Assembly (NCBI GenBank): GCA_963756975.1
Contig: CAVWPS010000002.1
Span: 2,170,001-2,234,000 of the forward strand
Direction: 5' to 3'
Length of the DNA stretch: 64,000 bases
Source: CAVRQM01 sp963756975
Lineage (GTDB): Bacteria > Pseudomonadota > Alphaproteobacteria > Acetobacterales > Acetobacteraceae
Each line of letters begins with the position of its first letter. The first letter of the stretch is position 1. The position numbers were made by a program, and so were the translations under genes. Under the pieces are notes generated by a model that did not search any database, was not told the DNA's origin, and saw only the letters and a program-made list of their open reading frames with translations. Shown here piece after piece: positions 7,309 to 15,775 of the stretch.

Positions 7309-9447
7309 TCAGACCTTGACCCCGCCGTGCTCCGCGGTGCGGCTGCGGATCAGGGCCAGCACCTGGTGCGAGATTTCGAGATAGACGTGGCGGCCGAAAT
7401 GCGGGCCGCCGAACTGGCCGTCATTGGCCAGATCGTCCTCGCCGCGGATGATCGTGTTGACGTCGATGTAGTCGCAGCCGAGTTCGCGCGCCAACGGCTC
7501 GACCAACGCGTTGATGCCCGCGAAGAACTCCAGGATCGGCTTGTCGCGGCCGACCGTCGAGTTCAGGCCGACGACGACGACGTGCTTCCCCTTGCTGCGC
7601 AGATCGCCCAGCACCTTGCGCGCGTCGGCGGTGAACGTCGCCGGATCGTAGCCCCCCAGAAACTCGAACTCGTTGGTGAAGAACTCCCACTGATCCTGGC
7701 TGACGCCACTGACACCGTGGTTGATGATGTCCTGATACGATAGCGCCGTGTAATTCATTTTGACGGCGAGGTGGTGGCCGAGACCGAAATGTCCCATCGG
7801 CAACGTCAGCCCGGTGGAGCGCGCGCGATATGTGCCGTGGAACGATTCCTGCGAGAACGACAGCACGTAGACGTCGGCCTGACCGGTCACGAGGTCGGTC
7901 TTGAACCGCTGCGGCGGCAAGCCTGGCAGCCGTGCCACGATCGCCTGATTGGCCGGGTTCTGCAGCTCGTCGTGCAGCGCCACCAGACGCGGCTGGGTCG
8001 CGATTTCCCACCCCTGATAGGCGTAGTTCAACTCCTCGATCGTATCGACGCGGGTCTTGAGGAAGTTCGACATCATCGTCATGTCGCAGCCGCCGCGAAT
8101 GCACACGGTCAGGCGGCGGTCGCCTGACGTGACGGGAGTCTCGTCGACGCGGTCGGCGTCCTCGACGACGTCGATCCAGTCGACCGGCATGTCGATGTCG
8201 GAAATGACCGAGCCCTGGACCGGCACATACGGCCGGCCGAGCCGGTTCCAGACGAACTGCTCGACGCCCATGTTCATGGTGCGGCATGAGAACAGCAGGT
8301 GCGTGCAGACCTGGTTCGAGACCAGGTAAAACCCGCAAATCCCGTACTGGCCGTAGCGATCGGACACTTTGACGTAGCCGCTATGGGAGTAGAAATCGCT
8401 CTCGATCTCGCGGTGAAACTCCTCCCGCGCCTCGCCGGCGTTCTCCGACCAGCGCCGCTTGGTGAAGTTCAGCTGATTGGTGCGGTTGACGAGGTCGTGG
8501 ACGCGGGCGAACTGGCCCTCGATGTCGGCGTGGAAACTGACCTTGATCTGGCTTTCGCGAAGGAAGTTCTCGTTGTCGCCCTTGAAGGCCGCTTTCTCCA
8601 CGACCTTCGATTCGAGCACCTTGTAGCGCGCGAGGCGGCTGCCGGTCGGGTCCGGCTTGCCGGCGAAGCGCGGATCGTCGAGCAGGCCGAGGATCGCGGA
8701 CGGCTCGGCCACTTGCAGATCGGGGACGTAGAACTTGGCCTCGTTCAGGTTGGTCACGTTGTCGTCGATGAACATCACCGACGCCGGCCGCAACTGGGCG
8801 TTGCGAATGATGGTCTTCACCATCGCGCCCTTGGCCGACCAGGAAATCGCGGGGAACACGAACTCGTCCCAGATCCCGAGTTCGCGCAGCTTGCGCTCGA
8901 CATCCTCATGGTCGTTCTTCGAGCAGATCGAGCTGACGATCCCGCGCTTGGTGAGCGCCCGGACCAGTTCGAGATGCGCCTGGATCGGCTCGACCCCGCC
9001 TTCCGACAGGGTACCGGTCCAGAATGTGTCGTCGAGATCCCAGATGACCAGCCGTACGGCCTCGGGTCCGTTCGAGGCGCTCTCACCACCCTCGACGACG
9101 AGTTCGATGTCGTCCGGGGCGATGCGGGAGGCGCCCTTGAACTCGGTCAGCGAGAACGTCGCGGCGACGTTCGGGTTGGTGGCGATGACGGCCAGCGAGC
9201 CGTCTGGGGCCGTGGTCGGCCTGCACGTCCACATGAGCGTGCCGGCGTCGTGGTAGATCCGCAGGACGCCGTCGACGAGCGTCCAGCTTTTCTCGTTCGG
9301 GTGGACGTAGACTTTGATGCGGCCGTCGTCGCCGAAGTAGAAGGAATTGGTGATCGTGCCCCGGCCGATCTCGCTCCAGACCCACCGCGTGTCGACCAAT
9401 CGGTCACGGGTGAGCGGACGGTCCAGGATCGCGTCGGCCTGCATCAT
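7309..9447 (-). CDS. FkbH-like HAD-family protein
   Basis: This 712-residue protein contains an FkbH-type HAD phosphatase-like domain with the nucleophile motif WDLDDTFWTGTL (Asp137 and Asp139) and MFIDDNVTNL near residue 225. The following part (FHREIESDFYSHSGYVKVSDRYGQY region) resembles the GNAT-like portion of FkbH proteins. The N-terminal 125 residues look like a separate beta-rich module. The C-terminal third ends in a GGPHFGRHVY block, which resembles the Asp/His end of SGNH hydrolases. FkbH enzymes in polyketide and glycan pathways load glyceryl groups onto carrier proteins; no carrier protein gene is seen here, so the substrate is unknown. It starts at a double ATG and is divergent from the ATP-grasp/methyltransferase pair. 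Confidence 0.85.
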   Translation of the reverse strand: MMQADAILDRPLTRDRLVDTRWVWSEIGRGTITNSFYFGDDGRIKVYVHPNEKSWTLVDGVLRIYHDAGTLMWTCRPTTAPDGSLAVIATNPNVAATFSLTEFKGASRIAPDDIELVVEGGESASNGPEAVRLVIWDLDDTFWTGTLSEGGVEPIQAHLELVRALTKRGIVSSICSKNDHEDVERKLRELGIWDEFVFPAISWSAKGAMVKTIIRNAQLRPASVMFIDDNVTNLNEAKFYVPDLQVAEPSAILGLLDDPRFAGKPDPTGSRLARYKVLESKVVEKAAFKGDNENFLRESQIKVSFHADIEGQFARVHDLVNRTNQLNFTKRRWSENAGEAREEFHREIESDFYSHSGYVKVSDRYGQYGICGFYLVSNQVCTHLLFSCRTMNMGVEQFVWNRLGRPYVPVQGSVISDIDMPVDWIDVVEDADRVDETPVTSGDRRLTVCIRGGCDMTMMSNFLKTRVDTIEELNYAYQGWEIATQPRLVALHDELQNPANQAIVARLPGLPPQRFKTDLVTGQADVYVLSFSQESFHGTYRARSTGLTLPMGHFGLGHHLAVKMNYTALSYQDIINHGVSGVSQDQWEFFTNEFEFLGGYDPATFTADARKVLGDLRSKGKHVVVVGLNSTVGRDKPILEFFAGINALVEPLARELGCDYIDVNTIIRGEDDLANDGQFGGPHFGRHVYLEISHQVLALIRSRTAEHGGVKV

Positions 9448-9692
9448 GTCAGCCAGTCTCCGGAATTAGCGTCGGGTAGACCCGGTGATCGAACCGCCCG
9501 GGATAGCGGGCAAATCTCTCCAGGCGGCCGACACCGCCGCGGTTCTGTCGCCCGATGTGCGGCGTGGCTCCGGTCGGGTCAAGTGTTCGCGCCACACCCG
9601 GCCGGCCGATCGATGTCACGGCATCGATGGCAAAGCGGTGGAAGCGGGGCCGGAGCGGTGTAGGCTCGACCGGTAACAGGTCCGGTTCCGGA
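9448..9692. promoter_or_regulatory. Divergent intergenic region between FkbH-like and ATP-grasp genes
   Basis: These 245 bases separate two divergent transcription units and must hold both promoters. No clear -35/-10 pair, operator palindrome or small gene is visible. The sequence is somewhat less GC-biased at third positions than the flanking genes, as expected for non-coding DNA. Confidence 0.35.
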
Positions 9693-10956
9693 ATGAAATT
9701 CCTCGCTGTCACGCGGCGCGTCTACCTCGGTGACATCTACCTGAGCCTGATGCGGGAGGGGCACGAGGTGCGCGTCTTCGCCGACCCGCCGCCCAACGTC
9801 CCGGCATTCGGCGGCATCATCCCGCTGGTCGAGCGCTGGCGCGACGAGCTCGACTGGGTCGGGCGCGACGGCATCGTGTTTTTCGAAGGCGTCGGCATCG
9901 GCCGGACCCAGGACGAGTTGCGCGCCCAGGGGTTCAAGGTGATCGGCGGCAGCGCGCTCGGCGACCGGCTGGAGCAGGACCGCGCGTACGGCCAGTCGGT
10001 GCTGGCCGGGCTCGGGTTGCCGATCGCCTGGAGCCGGGGGTTCGCGAGCCCGGCCGAGGCGCTGGACTGGCTGGCGGCCAACCCCGGCATGTACGTGCTG
10101 AAATTCGACGACAACGCCTACACCACGTTCGTCGGCGACCATCCGGCCGGGGCCGACGTCGCGTTCGTCTTGCGCCGCCGCGCCGACGCGGGCGGAGTGC
10201 TGCTGATGGAGAAGCTGCGCGGGGTGGAGGTCGGGATCGGGGCTTATTTCGACGGCCAGAAATTCCTGATGCCGGCCTGCATCGACTACGAGCACAAGCG
10301 GTTCTTTCCCGGCGATTTGGGCGAGATGACCGGCGAGATGGGAACGCTCGCGTCCTATGACGGGTCGGAGAAGCTGTTCCAGGCGACGCTCGGGCGGGTG
10401 GCGCCGTTGCTCGCCGGCACCGGGCATGTCGGCTACGTGAACCTCAACCTCATCGTCGACGAGCGGGGGCCGTTTCCGCTGGAGTTCACCTGTCGCATCG
10501 GCAATCCCGGTTATGCCGTGCTGGCCGCCATGCAGGCCGGCGGGTGGGGCGACCTGTTCGCCCGGATGGTGGCCGGGGATGCGGACGGGTTCCGCACCCG
10601 GCCGGGCTATTCCGATCGCGATCGTGCTGACCGTGCCGCCATTCCCCGCGACGTGGGACGACGATCCGGACGAGGATACGCCGGTGTTCCATGTGACCGA
10701 ACCGGACGCCTCCGAACTGGGCAACTATCACTGGGTCGACATGCGACGCGACGAGGCGGGGCAGCTGCTGTGCCTCCGCCGCTCCGGCCACATCATGATC
10801 GTGACCGGCACCGGCCCCGACGTGGCGACGGCGCAGGCGGCGGCGCGGCGGAGGGCGCAAAACGTGGTGGCCCCGGAGCTGCGGTGGCGGGCCGACATCG
10901 GCGAGCGATACGTGAACGGCGAACGCGAGACGCTGCGCCGGCTGGGATGGCTATGA
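9693..10956 (+). CDS. ATP-grasp protein, phosphoribosylamine-glycine-ligase-like (frameshifted near 10614)
   Basis: The ATG at 9693 opens MKFLAVTRRVYLGDIYLS, a PurD-like pre-ATP-grasp domain, followed by an ATP-grasp fold. Supporting parts are YVLKFDDNAYTTF, LLMEKLRGVEVGIGAYFDG and the metal/nucleotide end FPLEFTCRIGNPGY. After GFRTRPGYS the homology moves to the next frame (AIVLTVPPFPATWDD to GERETLRRLGWL); skipping the G at 10614 joins them and gives 420 residues. Related proteins ligate a carboxylate to an amine via acyl phosphate. This divergent member sits with a methyltransferase and an FkbH protein rather than purine genes, so a role in a small modified metabolite is more likely than purine synthesis. 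Its stop overlaps the methyltransferase ATG. Confidence 0.8.
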
Positions 10957-11783
10957 ACCGGGCGGTCACAGCCTGCCTGGCGGGGGACATCTCGCCGCAG
11001 GTGGCGGTGTGCCGGATGCTGTTCGGTGGCCTCGGCGCGTCCGAGATCCGTGCCGAAATCGCCGCCGCCGAGCCGCAATCGGCCGACCCGGCGTGGACGG
11101 CGCTGGCCGCGGTGGTGAATGGGCGCGACGAAAGGCTGGACGATCTGGCGCGGCAGGTGCGCGAGCACGGCGGCGAGCATTTCAGCCTCGACGACCCGGC
11201 CGCGATCGGGGCGTTCTTCGACCGTGCGGTGGCCCATTCGCCCGAGGCCGGCGTGGCGCTGTACTCGCTCGGCGACCCCGCGATCCTGGCCGCCGGCACC
11301 GCCGAAATCGTCGAATGGCTGGTCGCCGAACGGCTGGTCCACGCGGAATCGTCGGTGCTGGACCTCGGCTGCGGGATCGGCCGGGTGGCCGCCGCGATCA
11401 GGCCGCATTGCGGGTCGGTGCTGGGGATCGACGTGTCGGCCGGCATGGTGGCCGAGGCCCGGCACCGCCACGCGGGCGTCGCGGGATTGGAGTTCGAGGT
11501 CGCGGACGGCGTGTCGCTGCCGGCGGGGCCGTTCGACCTCGTGCTAGCGGTGGATTCCATGCCGTACATGGTTCAGGCCGGGATCGCGGATCGGATTTTC
11601 GGGCAGGCGGCGGACGCGATCCGCCCGGGCGGGGCGGTGGCGGTGCTGAACCTGTCGTATCGCGGCGACCTCGCGGCCGATCGGGCGGATGCGGAGCGAT
11701 GGGCGGCGGCGCACGGGTTCGAATGGACCGTCGACTGGCCGTTCGCCTTGTGGGACGGCGTGGCTTTCGCCTTCCGGCGCTAG
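10953..11783 (+). CDS. SAM-dependent class I methyltransferase
   Basis: The start is the ATG at 10953 within an ATGA overlap with the ATP-grasp gene. The 276-residue product has about 125 N-terminal residues of unknown helical character, then a Rossmann-type methyltransferase domain. Motif I is VLDLGCGIGRVAAAI, an acidic residue after VLGIDVSAGMV binds the SAM ribose, and LVLAVDSMPYMV corresponds to motif IV. It would transfer a methyl group in the cytoplasm, probably to the product of the coupled ATP-grasp enzyme. Because of the frameshift in the upstream gene, a single long frame appears to fuse both genes; the coupled-start reading is preferred. It converges on holC with a CTAG stop overlap. 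Confidence 0.85.
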   Translation: MNRAVTACLAGDISPQVAVCRMLFGGLGASEIRAEIAAAEPQSADPAWTALAAVVNGRDERLDDLARQVREHGGEHFSLDDPAAIGAFFDRAVAHSPEAGVALYSLGDPAILAAGTAEIVEWLVAERLVHAESSVLDLGCGIGRVAAAIRPHCGSVLGIDVSAGMVAEARHRHAGVAGLEFEVADGVSLPAGPFDLVLAVDSMPYMVQAGIADRIFGQAADAIRPGGAVAVLNLSYRGDLAADRADAERWAAAHGFEWTVDWPFALWDGVAFAFRR

Positions 11784-12209
11784 GCCTTCTCCCAGCCCGC
11801 GTCGGTCTGCTTCCAGTAGACGCGCGTCTGACCGGCGGCCTGGGTCCAGCGGGTGCGGGCGGCGGCAACCTGATCCTGATCCCGCCCGTCGAACAGATCG
11901 AACGCCCGCTCGAACTCGGCGAGGTGCGGGCAGGGCGCGCCGTTGACCGCGAACAGCCAGCGCGCACCGTTCGCAGGCGTGTCGTCGAGCGCCAGCCACA
12001 CCGGTTGCAGGTCGGCGTCGCCATCGGCCTCCGACCCGTGCGGAAGCCAGCCCGGACGCGGCCCAAAGCGCCGCATCCAGCTCCTTCAGCACGTCAGTCG
12101 ACGGGCAGGCGACGACCGCCCGCTGCCCGGCTTTCAGCGTGCGGTCGATCAGCCTCGGCAGCGCTTCGGCGACGCCCGTCCGGGTCAGATGGTAGAACCC
12201 GATCTCCAT
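11780..12209 (-). CDS. holC: DNA polymerase III subunit chi (frameshifted near 12062)
   Basis: The N-terminal part, MEIGFYHLTRTGVAEALPRL, and the motif VACPSTDVLKELDAALW are typical of HolC, the clamp-loader subunit that binds SSB. The C-terminal part, from PGWLPHG through FDLFDGRDQDQ, continues in another frame. Skipping one C in the CCC run at 12062-12064 joins them into 142 residues, the normal length for chi. The ATG overlaps the pepA stop by one base, and holC-pepA pairing is common in proteobacteria. Chi helps processive replication by linking the polymerase III holoenzyme to SSB. The single shift is probably a sequence error, since the rest of the gene looks under normal constraint. 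Confidence 0.85.
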
Positions 12210-13739
12210 CAGCCCTCGTGGTGCAGCGCCACCAGCCGGTCCAGCAGCCGGACGCCGTAAGCGGTCGCCCCCTTCGGCACGCAGGCCGTATCCTTGGAAC
12301 TCCAGACCATGCCGGCGACGTCCAGATGCGCCCATGGCAGGCCGTGGGTGAAGCGTTGCAGGAAGCAGGCGGCGGTGACGGCGCTGCCGGGGCGGCCGGT
12401 GACGTGCTTCATGTCGGCGATGTCCGATTTCAGCTGCTTGTCGTAGGCCTCGCCCAGCGGCATCCGCCACAGCAGCTCGCCCGTCTCGCGCCCGGCCTCG
12501 GTCAGGTCGCTCGCCAGTGCATCGTCGGAGGCGAACATGCCGCCGTGCTCGTGCCCGAGTGCGACGATGATGGCACCGGTCAGCGTCGCGAGGTCGACCA
12601 TCAGACGCGGCTTGAACCGGTCGGCCGCGTAATGCAGCACGTCGCAGAGCACCATCCGGCCCTCGGCGTCGGTGTTGATGATCTCGACCGTCTTGCCGGA
12701 CGCCGAGGTCACCACGTCGCCGGGGCGATACGCGTCGCCGCTCGGCATGTTCTCGACCAGGCCGACGATGCCCACGACATCGGCGCGGGATTTGCGGCCG
12801 GCGATCGCGGCCATGGCCCCGATCACCGCACCGGCGCCGGCCATGTCCCACTTCATGTCCTCCATCCCGGAGGCCGGCTTGATCGAGATGCCGCCGCTGT
12901 CGAACGTCACACCCTTGCCGATCAGCGCCACCGGCCCGACGGCGGACTCCTTCTTCTTGCCTTTGCCGGGCTTCGCATCCGGCTTGGACTCGGGCGTCCC
13001 GTGCCAGCGCATCACCACCATCCGCGCTTCGTTGACGCTGCCGCGCGCGACGGCGAGCAGGGCGCCGAAGCCCAGCTTCTCCAGTTCCGCCGGGCCCATC
13101 ACCTCGACCTCGACCCCGAGCGGCGTCAGGGCGGCGCGGCACCGGTCGGCCATCGTCGCGGGGTTCAGGATGTTGCCGGGCTCGCTGACCAGCTCGCGCG
13201 TCAGGAACACGCCGTCGCGGATCGCGGCCAGGGGCGACCATGCCGCCCCGGCCACCGCGACGTCGCCGGTCAGCACGTCGATGGCGGCCAGGCGCGGCTT
13301 CTCGTCGGCCGTCTCGGTCGTGCGGTAACGGTCGAACCGCCACGCGCGGAGGGCGGCACCAAGGGCCGCGTGCGCCGCCTGCGCCGCGTCGAGCCCATCG
13401 GCCGCGATCGTCACGTGCTCGTCGCGCGACAGCAGGGCGATGGCGCTGCCGGCGGCCTCCTCCACGATCCGGGCGGACAGTTTCGCGGCGTCGCCGAGGC
13501 CCGCGACGACGATGCGGGACAGCCCGCCGCCCGGCCCTTGCAGCAGCAGCGTGCCGCCGGACTTGGCCTTGAACTCGGCCGCCGCGACCGCGCGGCCGAT
13601 CGCGCCGCCGCACGCCTGATCCGCCGCGGCGTACAGGCTGCCGCCCAGCCCCGGCTCAAGTTCCCGACTGCTCCGACGTGGCGAACAGGACCAGCGCGCC
13701 GGCGGCCGGCAGGGCGGGGGGGGCAAAGCGGATGTCCAT
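12209..13739 (-). CDS. pepA: Leucyl aminopeptidase (frameshifted near 13670)
   Basis: This is an M17-family cytosol aminopeptidase that removes N-terminal amino acids from peptides using two metal ions. The catalytic domain is intact: GKGVTFDSGGISIKP, the metal site WDMAGAGAV, the signature NTDAEGRMVL, and DLATLTGA. The N-terminal domain begins at the ATG at 13739 with MDIRFAPPALPAAGALVLFA and must change frame after ATSEQ to reach SRELEPGLGG; skipping one base at 13670 gives 509 residues, the usual size. A GTG in the second frame could start a protein without a shift, but its first 30 residues would be unlike the family. An 8-G tract lies at about 13716-13723. It sits directly upstream of holC. 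Confidence 0.9.
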
Positions 13740-13827
13740 CGGCGCACTCCAAATGTAAGCGGGTGCGCGACCTTAGGCAGCGCCGGTGGATCGCACGAGG
13801 GGCAATCCGCCAGTGACCGGGGCGGCG

Positions 13828-15696
13828 TCAGGCGGCGCGCGAAAGCTCCGCGCCGACGATCGCCGGGCTGGTCCAGTAATAGCCGGCCGGCAGGTTTTCG
13901 ATGTCGATCACGCGGGCGCCGGCGAAGCGAAGTTTTGCGTTGCCATCGGTCCAGCGCCATTCCGCCATCGCGTCCGTCTCCGGCGCGAACCAGCCGTCCG
14001 CCGGGTCGAGCTCCGTCATCTCGATCAGCAAGCCGTCGACCCAGATTTCCGCGATCGCGGCCCCGAGCGCCCGGCGGTCGTCGCGGCCGGTGAACAACTC
14101 GGCCGGGACGAACCGGCGCGAGGTGAGGCGGATGTCCCGCGCGCCGGCCGGAAGCTCGAACCGCAACAGGCCGGCGACCGGGGTCGGGCGGATGACGCGG
14201 CCGTCGACCGACAGCGCGATCGCCGGCTGGTCGGTCAGTTCGTAGCCGAGGTCGGCCGCCGTCGCGAGCAGCAAGGCGTGCACCGCGTCGCGGGCGACGC
14301 CGCCGGTGACCAGCGTGGCACAGGCATCCGCCTTCCACACACCCATCGCGTGGACGGGGTCGAATTGCGGGTGGGCCGAGACGACCGGGCCGCCATTGGC
14401 GAACGCGGCGCGGTTGCCGGTGTCGAGATAGCTCTCGCACGGCAGGCCCTCGGCGAGCAGCACGTCGTGCCGATCCAGCTCGATATGCCAGTAGGTGACC
14501 GAGGGCCGCCGTTCGCGCAGGATCGTCGCCCCGTTCATCAAGTGCCGGACCGGGATCAGCACGTCGTCCACGAACACCGCATGGTCGGGCGACAGGATCA
14601 GGTCGCGTGCCGGGAGCCCGGGGCCGAACGCGTGGGCGCGGACGCGGACCGGCATGATCGCGTCGGGACGGGGGTGGCACGCGCAATCGACGGTGCGGTG
14701 GCCCATCCACGCCACCGGCACGAACGCCTCCTCGCGGGCGAGACGCACGTAGTCGCCTTCCCGCAGCAATTCGACCGCGACCGGGCCGCGATCCGTCTCG
14801 ATCCTTGTGCCGGCGGCGAAGCAGGCCTGCTCGGTGATGGTGACCGCGCCGTTGCCGGTCTGTGTCGCGGTCGCTTCCGAACCGCCGGTCGCGATCGCGT
14901 TGACGTACGAGGTGCCCGCGTAGCCGGCGTACGACGTCGCGGCTCCGCCTGACACACCCGCGCCGGACGCCCCGCCGGTGAAGCCGCCGCCGCCACCGCC
15001 CGCCGTGAGCTCCTGATTGAGCGTGAAATACTGGCCCGTGTAGCCGCCGCCGCCGCCGCCGCCGCCGAAGCCTCCGGTGCCGCCTGGACCATAGACGGAC
15101 CTGCCGCCCGCGCCGCCGGCCAGCCCGTTGCCGTAGCTCTGGCCGCCCACGGCATAATTCGTGCCGCTTTGACCCCGGCCGGACCCGCTGATACCGCCGC
15201 CGCCGGCCCCGTTGTCGCCGTTTACGTTCACGTAGGCTCCGCCGGACCCGGAGCCGGCCGCGCCCGCGGTCGCCGACTGGCCGGCGAAGATGCCGCTGGA
15301 CCCGCCACCGCCGCCCGCGACTTCCAGCAGGGTTCGCGTGCCGCCGTCGATCAGCTCGACGAACGTGCCGCCGCCGCCGCCGCCGCCGCCGGTATAGTAG
15401 GATTGCAGCCCGGGCCTCCCGGTCGCCTGGCCGCCGGCGATCCCGACGGAGATCTCGATCGTTTCACCCGCGACCAGCGCGAAGCTCCCCGACACCACCG
15501 CGCCGAGCCCGCCGGGATCGATCCCGTTGGTGGCGGGGTCATGGCTGCCACCGCCCTGCGCGCCGTCCGCGACGATGGTGTAGGTCCCGGTTTGCGTGAC
15601 CGTGTACGCGACCGTCGCGCCGGTGCCGCCGAAGCTCGCCGAAGCCGCGGCACCATGGGGGGCCAGGCCGGTCGACGACAGGAGTGCGTTCTTCAC
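13828..15696 (-). CDS. Glycine-rich (ALK-like) domain protein with Hint domain, copy 1
   Basis: This 622-residue protein starts at a GTG. Residues 30-285 are a glycine-rich module with the order TYTIVADGAQGG, GLGAVVSGSFALVAGETIEI, GGGGGGGGTFVEL, TLLEVAGGGGGSS and further long glycine runs. That order resembles the glycine-rich ligand-binding region of ALK/LTK-type receptors (from memory, the Gly_rich family). A Hint domain begins at Cys292 (ACFAAGTRIETDRGPV) with LSPDHAVF and ESYLDTGNRAAFAN, followed by a tail with WRWTDGNAKL. Hint domains self-process proteins. It is a tandem paralogue of the next upstream gene, 79 bases apart on the same strand. No standard signal peptide is seen. Confidence 0.87.
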   Translation of the reverse strand: MKNALLSSTGLAPHGAAASASFGGTGATVAYTVTQTGTYTIVADGAQGGGSHDPATNGIDPGGLGAVVSGSFALVAGETIEISVGIAGGQATGRPGLQSYYTGGGGGGGGTFVELIDGGTRTLLEVAGGGGGSSGIFAGQSATAGAAGSGSGGAYVNVNGDNGAGGGGISGSGRGQSGTNYAVGGQSYGNGLAGGAGGRSVYGPGGTGGFGGGGGGGGYTGQYFTLNQELTAGGGGGGFTGGASGAGVSGGAATSYAGYAGTSYVNAIATGGSEATATQTGNGAVTITEQACFAAGTRIETDRGPVAVELLREGDYVRLAREEAFVPVAWMGHRTVDCACHPRPDAIMPVRVRAHAFGPGLPARDLILSPDHAVFVDDVLIPVRHLMNGATILRERRPSVTYWHIELDRHDVLLAEGLPCESYLDTGNRAAFANGGPVVSAHPQFDPVHAMGVWKADACATLVTGGVARDAVHALLLATAADLGYELTDQPAIALSVDGRVIRPTPVAGLLRFELPAGARDIRLTSRRFVPAELFTGRDDRRALGAAIAEIWVDGLLIEMTELDPADGWFAPETDAMAEWRWTDGNAKLRFAGARVIDIENLPAGYYWTSPAIVGAELSRAA

Positions 15697-15775
15697 GGCC
15701 TAGGACTCCGAAAATGTTCGGGTGGCCCCGACAGCGCGGGCACCGCGAAACTCGTTGCGATCATGCGTCACCGGC

